Assembly (NCBI GenBank): GCA_013400155.1
Contig: VXBM01000135.1
Span: 954,130-1,018,129 of the forward strand
From: Helopsaltes ochotensis
Lineage: Eukaryota > Chordata > Aves > Passeriformes > Locustellidae
Direction: 5' to 3'
Length of the DNA stretch: 64,000 nucleotides
Made by a program: the position numbers and the translations under genes. Within the stretch, counting starts at the first letter, position 1; every line of letters begins with the position of its first letter. The notes under the pieces are model-generated. The model was not told the origin of the DNA. It made no database searches and saw only the letters and a program-made list of their open reading frames with translations. This document shows positions 54,501 through 64,000 of the stretch, piece after piece.

Positions 54501-57500
54501 GCCTACCTCTCCAAAGATCTTAGGGAGCCAGTGGCTAAATGTTATGTGTTGCATTTCTGCACCAACAATTTTGCGTGTTTCATGATATATTGTGTCACCG
54601 TCCCAGTGTGGATTGAGTTTCAGTAGCTCTGTGGCAATTCTGTTGTGTTCTCTAAACCACAATGTGTGGATGCTGGTAAGACCCAACTGTTCGTTAGAGC
54701 GCTGATCACCAGCTAAAAAGCAGGGTATTGGGCTCTCATTTTCATCTCTCATACATTCTGTTGGTGGGCCAGTAGCAAATGGAAGAAGGGGTTTGCCAGA
54801 TCTCTGTACAATGCCCTGCCTCAGAAGGCCCCTTTGACTCGCCAAGTCTCTGATTTCTAGTGCTTCGTGGTCAGAACTGCCATACACATTGGATGCATCA
54901 ATGTATGAAGTCAGCTGGTTGATCTGTTCTCGTGGGTACACAGAATTCATCAGGAGAGATGTCATGCCGCTTCCACAGACTGGGCTGGAGCGTACGAAAA
55001 ACATGCAGCGTGCACCATTTCTAACTCTGGGATCATTTGGTGGTATCATGATTGAAAAGCATGGAGGATCATTTGTACAAACAGAACTGCAATGCTGACC
55101 GTCTGAAAACCTGGCCTCACTCAGCGCAGCCACAGTGAGGTCAAGGTCATGGTCAAGAAACTGACCCCACTGCATGAGCATGTGAGTGTACTGGTCATCA
55201 GGAGTTACGGTTTCCGTCCCGATCAGAGTAGTTGAAACCAAGCGAGGCATGGGGAGTGCATAGCCATTAGAGAGTCTTCTGGGTTCGATTCCCCGAGGCA
55301 GATTAAATCCATTCTCATAGACTGACTTTAACAGTCGTTCAAAAGCTGTCAGAGAAGCGCCCCACATGGGATGCTGAAGGTTGTTGCATGTTCCATCGTG
55401 TGTCCTGTACTTTTGGTGGAAGCACATATCTGAGCAATTGTTCACTCGTCGATGGGCTGTACAGCCTGAGAGATTGGCTATCAGATTCAAGTACTGTGGG
55501 GATACAAGGTCATTATAGTGATAACCTGAAAGAGAAAAGAGAGAAAGAAAACAATCAATATGTATATTTGAGCATTAGGTCATTTGAACAACTTGACCAC
55601 CAGTAGGTCAGTAGGAAACTTTCTAAAATGCCAATTCAAGTGCAACTTTTACAAAAGGATCATAAAAGGAGCTCATTACTTATTTGGTCACTTGGGAAAG
55701 CAGAGATATTTTCAGAAATAGAAGTCTCCTATTGAGACAAATAGAAAATTTTCCTCATGTTAGTAAAAATATTTTTAAAAACGTCAGTAACACTTAAATG
55801 GACTTCAAGGCTTTAGCTTTTGAGACTTGCTCATTCACTGAACATTACTATTTTGTTTTTCTTTATTACAGTGAAAGTTGCAAATTTTAGGGGAAAAGAT
55901 CAATGAAAAAATAAAATAACCACCAGCAATAGGGCCAAATGCAGATTGATCTCTAGGACAAATGTTGTGGAGTAACTCATATTCACATTACCCTGGATGA
56001 TTTTGTATAGAAAAGTAGTGTTTGTGTAGCATTTGGCAGATTTCCTTTGCTACCCACACCATTCACCTCTGGGACTAAAACATACTTATCAATTTCCTGT
56101 ATTTTTTTCTCAGTTCATAGAAAAATAATACATACAAAACATATACTATAATTCATTAGAATTATGTTTTAGAACCTCAAACTAAGGTTGTGTGCTGCAT
56201 GATCTCTGTTGTGGTATGATGGTGTGTGGAAGGACTGAAGACCATAAGGCCTCCCAGTACACTTTAGTCACCCAGTTGAGTGACCGCAAACAACAGAAGA
56301 GTCAGCCTGTGCCTTGTCCTTGCTGCCTTATTAGGAACCATTGTAAAAGTGATTTTTACTTAGTAACATTTGGATTTAATTTCAGGGCGAAAAATTCTGG
56401 CTACATCTACATTATCACCTTCTGTAGACCAACAGAAATGTCCCAGTAAAGTGAAAATTTTGCTGCTGAGTAAGACATGCCTACTGTATCCAGGAGTAGG
56501 TTTCCTTCAGAAAATCTTTACTTTGTACTCCTGGACTAAATGTGGGCCTGAACCTGATTTTTCATTCAAGTTGAAAAGAATTCACATCACTAATCACACC
56601 AAAGCCCAGTAAGTGGGGACAATTTCAAAAAGGAGCCGCTGAGGCACACCATAACTGACTAATGGATATAGTGTAGATGAACAAAGTTCCAGGATCCAGG
56701 GAAAAGTCCAGGAGGTGGAGTATTTGGCAGCATTGATGTACATTTAGCTAACTAGAAACCATCATACACCACCATGGATGTTGATCTGGAAACCTTATGG
56801 TCAGGAATAAAACTAAACAATAAGCATAAAGGCAAAAGGAAAAGAGGAAATGAGTGAGTGTAGAGTGGTACTGCATTCCCAGAGGCTTGAGGGGTTCCCA
56901 GCATGACGGTAAACATTCAAAAATATGAACTGAATGCAGTTTTGCAAGAGGTTGGTATTGGTTAATTGCACACAGTTGGGAAATGTTACTTTTAGTCCTG
57001 AGCTCAGTCCCAGTGTGCCTGCAAAGACAATGGTCTTCATCTAAATTCAACACATAAACGTATGCTAGGCACACCTGGCTCTCTGCCAACTCCTCAATGC
57101 AGGGCAATTGCAAACAAACTATGTAAAGCCCAACTTTGTTTTTGGCTTGAAAGGGACTGGGTTGCTCGCAGCTGCCCAGCTGGGACAGGACCTGTGCTCA
57201 GCCAGGGAAGTTGCTTTCTCTGCCTCAGGCTATGAGTACTCCATATGGTTTACAAGTGAAAGCAAAGATATCAGAGAATTAGTGCTTGCATTAGGCAAAG
57301 CTAACATGCTTGTGTAGACATACAGAAATTATTTAATGGAATATTCCATACTAGGAAAAAGAAAAACAAACCACAGAGCAAAACCCGTGTCACTGGGTAA
57401 TGCAGCAAAATACACACTTTGAGGATATAATTGATAACATATTAAAATATCCTGGATACCAGGGCAGTTTAATTCTAGAACTACATCCAGAAAACTTATC

Positions 57501-60500
57501 TTCCTTATAGTAACACTTCTGTTTAAATGATCTTCATTCATTATGGAGTTTTTTGCTTATGATCATTATTCATACAAATAAACATTTGTGGTTATCCTGA
57601 TTGCCACCTCCACTCCTGAAATCAGGTTGTGAGCAAAACTCCACTGCGAATCTTTTGGGTGGAATGACCTTCAGTACTAATTTAAAATAAAAGGCTTAGG
57701 TTCTGTCTTTAGAAGTTGAAGTGGGATATCTCGTGACAGATTAGATTTTGGCTTTCTGATGCCAGTTGCTAATCCTTAATTACCTCTCACGTTGTAGGCA
57801 CTAACTTTGCCTCTGCTCTCTAAATGGCTTGGCATTTCCAGTGCTTAGAATTTACTAATTCCTTTTCAATTCACATATTTCCTTTTTTTTTTTCGAAGCA
57901 AGGAATATGTTGCATAGAGTCATAGAAATATTGATTATAAGGGACTTCTAGACCAAGCTCCTGCTTGAAGTAGAGCTGTTTCCAGCATTAGATAGCTGTA
58001 CACCTGGTCTAGCAGGCTTGAAAACCTGCAGTCTGAGACTCCTCCACCATTTCTGGATTAGTTCTACCAGTGCTGCACTGGTCTTGTGGTGAGAAACTGT
58101 TTTCTAACATCTAATCTGAGCCTCCATTAGTGGCCATTCCCCTTGTTATAGTGTCTGGCACTGCAGAGGATAATTTGGCTCCATAGTCTTTCCGTGGGAT
58201 ATTCAAAGGTTTTGCAACAAAAAGTCTCTGACTGCGAAACTGTCACGTTTCTCAACTGTTCCCAATGCAAAAGTACTAAATAACACCTTTCATTTGGCAC
58301 TGCATTTCGAAATAAAATTAAGGACAAAAATTACTATTAAAAATTGGAGGATTGGGCAATTTAAATGAAAACAGATTTGTTTTACTATTCAAGTTTCCCT
58401 AAAAGCCAGGTTTCTTTGGATTCTGCAGGTCTGAAAAGCAAGATCTGGTTGCAAACCGAATTTCCAGTATCACAGAAAGTTGCCTGATTTTGTGTTTATT
58501 AACTAGTATCTATAGGCTTTACTGCCAGTTTTTGGTAAAACTTCACTATTAAGAATACTAGTCAACTAGTTCTCACACATCACATATTATATATTGCTAA
58601 TACTGTATAACATATATATTCAATATTATTGCATAAGCATCTAATCAAAGAACCAAATCAAACGGGGCGGCTCTTACAAAACATCAGCCTTCAAAGAATG
58701 TTGAGTAAGTTTTTGTGGTAAACAATTCATCACAAATTATCTACTCAGCTCTAATAATGATGACTAACAAGCAAACTTTGTTTTTCACTAGCAAATGTGA
58801 CAGTACACCACAAAGCTTGCTGCCTTTGGTCTTATAAATACTTGCTAGTTCGTGGTCAGTGTTAAAGTTCTCAGAAGATACAATAAATACTCAATTATAA
58901 ACATCAAAAAGAATATAATGATTAAAGGTATTTTCTCTGGATTGTCAGTGTAGTTTTTGGCCATGTCTCAAGTCTCAAAAACTCTCCTAAAACTTTATAA
59001 TTATTTCCAAATTCTTCAATCCTATGTTTCAAGCCTATCCACACATATATCTACACACATTAGCTGTATGTACTCCAGCTGGATTTCATGAGTTTGACTG
59101 CAACACAATACCTAAAACACAGAAATTAAACCTCACACTTTTTTTTGCTAGTTATAAAAAGCAAGAAGCACTGTATTTGTCATTACATCCAGTCAGTGTT
59201 AAAAAAATCAATTAGCTTAGTTTGACACTCATTTATAAAGTAGCAAATGATTCTTTGAATACTATTGTGATACATGCAGAAACCTTGATTTGTAAGGTAT
59301 ACTAATCCTTTTTGTTATGCCATTGTTTCTCCTTGCGAAGGCACACTGATATTAAATGGTTTTTCTTAAAGAAACAGGAACAAAACACTGCTTATTTTTA
59401 ACACACAACAGAAAAAAGTCTGTTCTGCTATGAGACAATGGTCCTAATAAATTAACACACAGAGAATTAACAAACAGGATACATTATGCACTTCCATTAT
59501 ACTAAGTTTGACCGGCAGAAAAATCAGAATCTGAACTTTTTTTCCTAATATGTCAATGTGAAAAAAACACTCCACTTGGAGAGCTCAGAGTTATATAGTG
59601 AGCAATGTGCAAACCATGGATGGAATTTGGTAACGTTTTGCAAAGTCAAATACTTCACAGATTTCAATGCAATGGTTCTGCACATGGCACCAAACCTCAG
59701 AAAATTAATGTCTCCTGATGTATAATGACTTATAAAAAGGCAAATACACATCAAAACAGAAAAACAAGGAAAGAATACTGACTTGTTCCATTCAGGTCAA
59801 CCATTAGACCATCCTGTACATGATCTTGAATAAGCTGTAAGGTCCTTTCAAATATTTCCCCAGCTCTTGCTTGCTCAACAGTGTATGGATCCCTTGGGTA
59901 TCGAAATAAGGCTAGCAAATCATTTGGAGAACGAGGACGACTATTTGGATAATTTGGAAAAAAACAGTAAATGTACACAGAAGTTACAAAACAACAATAC
60001 TACATAAATCATGTAAATGTTCAGCAACATGATTAGTACATACCTTGGTTACTCATCTCAAAATGGAAGGCAAACCAAGAAGAAAAAAATTCAATAAATA
60101 AAAAAAATTAAATATTTGGTAGCAATTAAACACTTAGTAGCATTTTAATACACATTATCTCAGCAGAAGAACTGCAGCAGTGGACAGAGATCTCACCAGA
60201 AGTGTATAAATAATAGGATTCCTTACATGTTAAACTGCTGGTGTTCTCACAACCAACCAGACACTAACAATGTCTTTTAAGTAATAAAATGGTTTCTTGT
60301 TTAATAGATCTCCTATTATTTCTAGCATATACAGAATTAATTCTGACTTCTCAATATAAAAAAAAAAAAAAAGAGATACCTGTCAAACAGATGTGTACGT
60401 GTTGAATTTATTGCTCTGTCAACAGTTGCAATTGCTTCCACAATTGACGTTTGTACAAAAGGATCTCCATTTCGGCTGACATTAGGAACTAGAGAAAAAG

Positions 60501-63500
60501 GAATTCACATGTTATTGCAAAAACGGCCACACACAGAAAGATACTTCCATAAAACAGAGTCTAGACACGACATCATTTCAATTCTAAAAAGTAAACCCTT
60601 GTTCTTTAAATGTTAGTTCATCCAAATATAAAATTCTTAACCATTTTGGAATTCTATCAAGGCATATTAAAGTAGAACAAAATTAATTTAAAAGAGAAGT
60701 TAACCTAAGCTTAAAAGTCATCTAGCTTATAACTCAAAACCAAGACAAAGTTAAGATAAATGCATAGTGCTTAGCTGTCCTTTAATTAGATCTAAAATTT
60801 CAAACGCAGATGATCAAATCAAAAATGAATTATTATTATTATTATTAAGGGTTTTCTTCTGGTGTATTATCAGGTTTCAGGTGTTGGTATCAAGATCCTG
60901 ACCTATACCCACTAAAATCAGCAGATTTCCCCTTTGATTTCAGCTAGTTCTGAATTAGTATTGAATTCAATGTAAGAACTTAAAGAGCTGACAGGACTGT
61001 GTTGGAAGTGATACATAATGAACATAATTTACATAATTGAATGAACATAAATTAATATTGTTATTTTCCTGGTCCTAGCATAATAAGCAACAAAGATTAA
61101 CTTTGAAGGGCAGTAAGTATTTTTTTAAATTTAGATCACTACTTTGTTTCCCACTTTAAAATTATCTTTTTAGTACTAGGTTAAAACACATACTTTTTTA
61201 AACGCTGTTAAACAACTGTACACAACACTGGAAACTCAGTAATGCATAGGCCTTTTTATACAGTGCTTAGCTACAGCTGGAGGTTTGTACAAACTATGTA
61301 GGACTAACAACCTTTCTTTCAGTCTAAACTAAGAACTACCAGATCCAGGGGTAACAGCTAACAATTTCCAGAGCATGTTTAGATTGGAGAAGTCACACAG
61401 GAAGAAGGGTAAAGTAGGGAAAAAGTCCAAAGCAAATACACTGGAATAAAATCAGCAGATGTACAAAATCATCTGACATAAAAACTGCTGTTTACAAGCT
61501 TTTCATTACTTCTTTTTTTTTTTATTTCCCTAGATAGCTTTTAATTATTCCTTCCTAAGTGGCAGCTTAAATTGTGTCTACACGAGTTTCATAGTCTAGA
61601 CCCACTTAATCAAATTTAACCATCTATACCATCAAATAAAACAGTCCCTAGAACTCTATAGCTGCAGATGAAGCCCCTTTCTGTGCCCTGAGGCCATTCT
61701 CAGGCTTTTGGTAGTGTATTCCCAGCATCCAAAATCAGCTGACCCTTTCCACACTGCCTGAGGGCAATAGTCTCTGATTCCTCCCAATTGTCCTTGCTTG
61801 ACAGCTTCATTTTCAATAGTGTCCATACAGAAACACTATCAGATAAGCTACTTATTTTAGGAAGAAATGTCATTTACAGGTTTAATTTTTAAATTCTAGT
61901 TGTTTCAGAGTGTTTGTGTGCCTTGAATGACCTGAACAGTGCAAAATTGCAGTCTGTAGAAATCCAGTGTCTGGTTACCTTCCTCAGTGCTGTCTACATT
62001 AGATGTAAACTTGGTGTTTACTTGCAGGGCTATCTTTCTGATTAATGATATACATTGGCTGAATTATAAACCTTAGTCACATGTTAACTATTCTATACTT
62101 GATTTCTGTTTAGATTATTTATTGCTAGCAGATCGTTTTTTTAAGGCTGATGAAGGTTAGAAGTTAAAGCTCCTTGTAAGACTCTCCCACAATACTTTTT
62201 TTTAAATTTGGGTAGGGAGGGGGAATGACTTTTACAAAACAATGGAAAAGGACTGAAGAAAATGGCTAAAGAACAGCATCTTTAAAATATTATCCAACAC
62301 AGCCAGCAAAACCTGTTCCAGCTTCTGTACAACTGACTTTATTTGGCCTCAATCTTCGGAAAGTGTTTTGGTTAAGAAACATTCATAAATCATTGCCCTG
62401 TTTAAAAGAAATGATGACATGCAAGTTTTTAGGCATTTCTAGCTATGACATTATAAATACTATCTACACAGCAATTAACTAATACTTATAATCTGTCCAC
62501 ATGTCCTCCTTGTTCCTCTGACATCAGTTTTTAAAGCAGCCTGCATTACAATTATTTACTGCAAATGAGCAATTAAGTAGCTTTGTAGTTTGCTGATTTC
62601 AGCAGATGAGAATGATCAATTTACACCCGTACTAAGTGAATGAAACTCATTTCCACTGGTGTTTTATTTCAACTCATGGTTTCATTTTTCATTTTTACAC
62701 TTAGTAACTTGAGAACTAGCTAATCTTTCCCAAACAAAAATGGTTTTTGCTATGCATCCCAAGGGTAGTCAGATTAACTGATTTTCATAGACTTTCTTTC
62801 CTTTGCTGACTCCATACATGTAGATGGAAACTTATTACTGAATGATTCCTAGCCCTACAACTTTTCTTCCCTGAATAATTTTTACAGATTAAAGAAATAT
62901 TTTTTATAGAAGAACGTATAGATTAAAAGTCTAATAAAAGCAACCTAAGACAGGTAACATCATAATTTCACTGATACCATGTGATTTATACCATGGCAAA
63001 TAATACATTATAAAAATCACTGATACATCTTTATCAATTTAGTAAATAAAATACAGAATATCCCAAATCAATGGAAAACAATATCCAGTATATTGAAGAT
63101 ATATTCACATCAATCTTCAAAATACCAAAGAAATCACTGTTCTATACTAATTTTTTGAAGACACAAAAATATTGTTTTATATTCCCTACTGAGAGACAGA
63201 AATCATACTGTTTTCTTTTATTTTCCATCAAAATTAAATGGAAAAATCAGCAGTTTAAATCAGTAAGTTAAAAAAAGCACTATGGTCAAATGTAGCAAAG
63301 TTACTTCCTTAGCCTCTTTGCTGCTTTATTGCCATTTATTACATAGTAATAATTGATAACTATTATTTTCCATTATTACTGTCAAATAATTAGAACAAGA
63401 CCAAATATTCTCCATTTCTTTCTATTTTTTCTTTTAGCTTCTCAAAGTCTGTATGACTTTCCTAACTGCTTTGCAATAGTTGCAGCCTAGTTTTCAATGA

Positions 63501-64000
63501 AATGCTGTAAGTGTCCCTTTGAAAATGCCAGAAGATTTTTGTCAAGTTATTTCTCAAAAATAGGCTGGGTATTTGATTATCAACTTCTAAAAGCTCTAAA
63601 TAATATCTCAAGAAGAGAGTTGAAAGATTAACTTGAGCCCAAAGCATGGTTGGTTTTCAAGCTTAACACCTAGAGATATTTTTATTATGACATTAACATC
63701 TTATTAAATATGGGGGAAAAAATGAAAGAATCATGGGAGAAAAATAGAAATATGAATAAAATAACTAATTTAGTATTATGACAATATTAAAATTTTTATA
63801 TTTAATTTTTTTCATCTTACATGTTAGACACTTAGAACAAAACTAATAATCTGAGTCATAGTCATGTATCTTACCATTTACACTAAGCACCATACTAACA
63901 GAGGAGTATCCTATGGTGTTGCGGGCAACACATTCATAGCGACCTTCATCGGCTGTGCCAACATCACGAATGGTGAGAAATCCCTCTGGACTAACATGGA
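39435..64000 (-). CDS. PXDN: Peroxidasin (PXDN), 3' portion of the gene: ten coding exons, 5' part outside the window
   Basis: Peroxidasin is a secreted, haem-containing extracellular matrix peroxidase. It uses H2O2 and bromide to form the sulfilimine bonds that cross-link collagen IV in basement membranes. In the window the coding sequence is the minus-strand join of 63875-64000, 60380-60488, 59783-59940, 54022-55525, 53042-53176, 50439-50647, 43648-43768, 41096-41228, 40193-40306 and 39435-39557. That is 2732 nt, or 909 full codons plus TAA. Exon phases agree at all nine junctions, and every intron begins GT and ends AG. Domain order is end of the last Ig domain, linker, animal haem peroxidase domain, furin-type site, coiled coil, VWC domain. 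The signal peptide, leucine-rich repeats and most Ig domains must lie beyond position 64000. By eye, against remembered family sequences, the peroxidase part is far closer to PXDN than to mammalian PXDNL; no alignment was run. No frameshift or internal stop is visible, so the gene looks functional. Confidence 0.9.
39558..40192 (-). other. PXDN: PXDN intron between the two VWC exons
   Basis: 635 nt. The donor is GTAAGT and the acceptor CTGGCACAG. No repeat or internal gene was recognised. Confidence 0.85.
40193..40306 (-). CDS. PXDN: PXDN exon: coiled coil end and first half of the VWC domain
   Basis: This 114-nt exon is exactly 38 codons. It encodes IKKLESRLSNSDCTDEEGKS and then a stretch ending WKRDPCTVCECK. 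The first eight residues finish the coiled coil. The Cys at DCTD and the CTVCEC motif are the opening cysteines of a von Willebrand factor C domain. The acceptor is AATGTTTTCAG and the donor GTAAGT, a near-perfect consensus. Because it is phase 0 at both ends, skipping it would keep the frame but destroy the VWC fold. Confidence 0.88.
40307..41095 (-). other. PXDN: PXDN intron within the coiled-coil region
   Basis: 789 nt. The donor is GTAAGA and the acceptor TGTTTTCAG. AT-rich, nothing else recognised. Confidence 0.85.
41096..41228 (-). CDS. PXDN: PXDN exon: linker and start of the C-terminal coiled coil
   Basis: This 133-nt exon encodes SVKQSKYFHNATSASNENRN, then DFKEFVLEMQKTISSLRNQ. The second part has hydrophobic residues at heptad-like spacing (F, V, L, M, I, L) and, with the next exon, forms a short coiled coil. 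This fits the trimeric assembly known for peroxidasin. NAT is a candidate glycosylation sequon. The acceptor is TTTGTTGCAG and the donor GTAAGA. The exon takes AG from the previous one and ends exactly on a codon boundary. EFVLEMQKTI is typical of PXDN rather than PXDNL, as I remember them. Confidence 0.87.
41229..43647 (-). other. PXDN: PXDN intron after the furin-site exon
   Basis: 2419 nt. The donor GTGAGT is followed by a U run of 12; the acceptor is TTTGTTGCAG. Antisense open frames such as 42783-43112 have no family motif. No repeat was recognised. Confidence 0.85.
43648..43768 (-). CDS. PXDN: PXDN exon: furin-type cleavage site region
   Basis: This 121-nt exon encodes [20 protein letters not shown], then LDYSFREDKPLKK. 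The RGRR motif (codons 43713-43724) matches the proprotein convertase site known in human peroxidasin, where processing between the peroxidase and VWC parts raises cross-linking activity. The downstream stretch is very basic and probably unstructured. The acceptor is TGTCTGTTTTCAG. The donor is GTGAGT, followed almost at once by a 12-nt U run (A run 43629-43640 on the plus strand). Phase in is 1, phase out is 2. Confidence 0.9.
44814..44857. repeat. Tandem duplication, 22-bp unit, two copies
   Basis: Copy 1 (44814-44835) and copy 2 (44836-44857) both begin 'aatacctgaag' and end 'attaactatt' or 'attaattatt'. They differ at only a few positions. Confidence 0.85.
46160..46385 (-). mobile_element. 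CR1 LINE 3' fragment, minus orientation, in a PXDN intron
   Basis: Plus-strand sequence 'aatcacacagaatcact', 'agaccatggcactaaatgcc', 'acatttccagggatgatgac', 'ccaccacttccctaggtagc' and 'ttgttccaacaaataacaac' matches the reverse complement of a CR1 3' end. Because PXDN is also on the minus strand, the CR1 is in sense orientation within the transcript. Confidence 0.88.
47372..47430. repeat. 59-bp near-palindrome (27-nt arms, 5-nt loop)
   Basis: The outer 17 bp are a perfect inverted repeat: 'ctttctaaatcagttta' at 47372-47388 and 'taaactgatttagaaag' at 47414-47430. Inside, a G-T wobble, an A-T pair, one mismatch and seven more pairs lead to the loop 'gatga' at 47399-47403. It could be a palindromic miniature transposon remnant or a transcribed hairpin. 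It lies in a PXDN intron, so it is transcribed. Confidence 0.9.
50439..50647 (-). CDS. PXDN: PXDN exon: end of the peroxidase domain
   Basis: This 209-nt exon reads LWYENPGVFTPAQLTQIKQT, then SLARVLCDNGDNITRVQ and VAEFPHGYSSCEDIPKLDLR, ending WQDCCE. This is the closing part of the peroxidasin peroxidase domain. It contains the sequon NIT and paired Cys residues of the kind used in disulfide bonding and subunit linkage in human PXDN. The acceptor is TGAGATTACAG and phase in is 2. The donor GTCTGT is weak; one base (G) is carried over. Failure to use it would add a short unrelated tail encoded by the intron before a stop. Confidence 0.9.
50648..53041 (-). other. PXDN: PXDN intron in the C-terminal peroxidase region
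   Basis: 2394 nt. The donor GTACAC is weak; the acceptor is GAGATTACAG. AT-rich, with an A run at about 51450-51461 and no recognised repeat family. Confidence 0.85.
53042..53176 (-). CDS. PXDN: PXDN exon: C-terminal part of the peroxidase domain
   Basis: This 135-nt exon encodes [20 protein letters not shown], then PGTRLGPTLMCLLSTQF and RRIRDGD. It continues the helical C-terminal part of the animal haem peroxidase fold. The acceptor is TCAATTTATAG. The exon receives AG to make an Arg codon and passes AG on to the next exon. The donor GTACAC is weak against the vertebrate consensus, though the exonic side (ACAG) is good. A few residues, such as GSP and GTR, resemble what I remember of PXDNL; the neighbouring exons do not share this. 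Confidence 0.88.
53177..54021 (-). other. PXDN: PXDN intron after the large peroxidase exon
   Basis: 845 nt. The donor is GTGAGC and the acceptor AATTTATAG. It contains a 12-bp inverted repeat with one wobble pair (53783-53794 with 53803-53814). No repeat family was recognised. Confidence 0.85.
54022..55525 (-). CDS. PXDN: PXDN large exon: animal haem peroxidase catalytic domain
   Basis: This 1504-nt exon encodes about 501 residues, nearly the whole catalytic domain. It opens with YHYNDLVSPQYLNLIANLSG after the acceptor CTCTTTCAG. Catalytic features are intact. The distal motif QWGQFLDHDLD carries the haem-linked Asp (codon 55152-55154) and distal His (55149-55151). The motif GDQRSNEQ carries the catalytic Arg (54699-54701) and the second haem-linked Glu (54690-54692). 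FRFGHT holds the proximal haem-ligand His (54408-54410). These roles follow from myeloperoxidase and human PXDN. Many conserved Cys residues are present, as in CSDMCFHQKYRTHDGTC. The donor GTGAGC follows KLS plus AG. The exon has no internal stop or frameshift. Confidence 0.96.
55526..59782 (-). other. PXDN: PXDN intron before the large peroxidase exon
   Basis: 4257 nt. The donor is GTCAGT and the acceptor CTCTTTCAG. It holds one CR1 fragment (57913-58215). Other open frames (for example 56748-57113) show no family features. Confidence 0.85.
57913..58215 (-). mobile_element. CR1 LINE 3' fragment, minus orientation, in a PXDN intron
   Basis: Plus-strand 'catagagtcatagaaatatt', 'agggacttctagaccaagct', 'agactcctccaccatttctg' and 'ttctaacatctaatctgagc' match the reverse complement of a CR1 3' end. 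It is quite diverged, so the right boundary is approximate. It is in sense orientation with PXDN. Confidence 0.8.
59783..59940 (-). CDS. PXDN: PXDN exon: N-terminal arm of the peroxidase region
   Basis: This 158-nt exon encodes RPRSPNDLLALFRYPRDPYT, then VEQARAGEIFERTLQLI and DHVQDGLMVDLNGT. This is a highly recognisable peroxidasin segment that leads into the peroxidase fold. The acceptor follows CCAAATAG. The donor is GTCAGT, directly after GGA ACA A; the split Ser codon (A + GT) is completed by the large downstream exon. Phase in is 2, phase out is 1. An in-frame reading into the intron gives a stop soon after, so the splice is needed for the full protein. Confidence 0.88.
59941..60379 (-). 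other. PXDN: PXDN intron, short
   Basis: 439 nt. The donor GTATCT runs straight into a 15-nt U tract. The acceptor is CCAAATAG with a modest pyrimidine tract. Nothing else was recognised. Confidence 0.85.
60380..60488 (-). CDS. PXDN: PXDN exon: linker between Ig and peroxidase domains
   Basis: This 109-nt exon encodes VPNVSRNGDPFVQTSIVEAI followed by ATVDRAINSTRTHLFDS. The stretch is strongly conserved in peroxidasins between the Ig and peroxidase domains. It has two sequons, NVS and NST, as candidate N-glycosylation sites. The acceptor is TTTTTCTCTAG. It receives one base (G) from the upstream exon and passes on two (AG), matching its neighbours. The donor GTATCT is only moderate, but is followed at once by a 15-nt U run in the transcript (A run at 60358-60372). 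Skipping this exon would shift the frame. Confidence 0.88.
60489..63874 (-). other. PXDN: PXDN intron after the last Ig exon
   Basis: 3386 nt. The donor is GTAAGA and the acceptor TTTTTCTCTAG. It has a TTA trinucleotide repeat at about 60830-60846. No repeat family or internal gene was recognised. Confidence 0.85.
60830..60846. repeat. (TTA)n simple repeat
   Basis: About six ATT/TTA units in the PXDN intron downstream of the Ig exon. Confidence 0.8.
63875..64000 (-). CDS. PXDN: PXDN exon, partial: end of the last immunoglobulin domain
   Basis: The minus-strand frame reads HVSPEGFLTIRDVGTADEGR, then YECVARN and VSMVLSVN. This is the E-F-G strand region of an I-set Ig domain: the Asp before the YxC motif and the F-strand Cys are present. 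This wording is characteristic of the fourth Ig domain of peroxidasin. The exon is cut by the window edge at 64000. Its 3' end is set by a good donor, GTAAGA, just after the AAT G of the last codon, leaving one base to be completed by the next exon. The Ig domains of peroxidasin are thought to help it bind or assemble in the extracellular matrix. Confidence 0.88.

Noticed and set aside
54889..55606. Plus-strand open frames opposite the peroxidase exon
   Set aside because: They are shadows of the strongly supported minus-strand PXDN exon.

Overview
The window looks like a stretch of a bird genome, or that of another archosaur. It has large AT-rich non-coding regions, vertebrate GT-AG exon/intron structure, and sparse interspersed repeats. 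Every repeat I could name is a 5'-truncated CR1 LINE copy, several carrying the avian-type 3' end near ATTCTATG. I saw no bacterial operons, plasmid features, CRISPR arrays or intact mobile elements.

The one gene I can support is the 3' part of peroxidasin (PXDN), on the minus strand, so it reads from the right edge leftwards. Ten coding exons were placed by reading frame, splice-site phase and family motifs: 63875-64000 (partial at the window edge), 60380-60488, 59783-59940, 54022-55525, 53042-53176, 50439-50647, 43648-43768, 41096-41228, 40193-40306 and 39435-39557 (stop codon). All nine introns are GT-AG. The exon phases chain without a break, giving 909 complete codons plus a stop. The product runs from the end of the last immunoglobulin domain, through the haem peroxidase domain with all key catalytic residues, a furin-type RGRR site and a short coiled coil, to a C-terminal von Willebrand factor C (VWC) domain. 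Peroxidasin is a secreted enzyme that makes the sulfilimine cross-links of collagen IV in basement membranes.

From 39434 down to about 36650 lies the probable 3' untranslated region. The end point is a guess from a polyadenylation signal. From about 36650 to 1 I find no exon: the short open frames there look like chance or CR1 debris. That region holds CR1 fragments (1046-1291, 1895-2335, 14625-14889, 34480-34734), simple repeats, small tandem duplications and a few perfect inverted repeats. Two more CR1 fragments lie in PXDN introns (46160-46385, 57913-58215). An intron also holds a striking 59-bp near-palindrome at 47372-47430.

I do not see a previously undescribed biological system here. 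The observations most worth checking are the intronic hairpin, two PXDN splice donors followed directly by long U tracts, and the scrambled or nested CR1 clusters.
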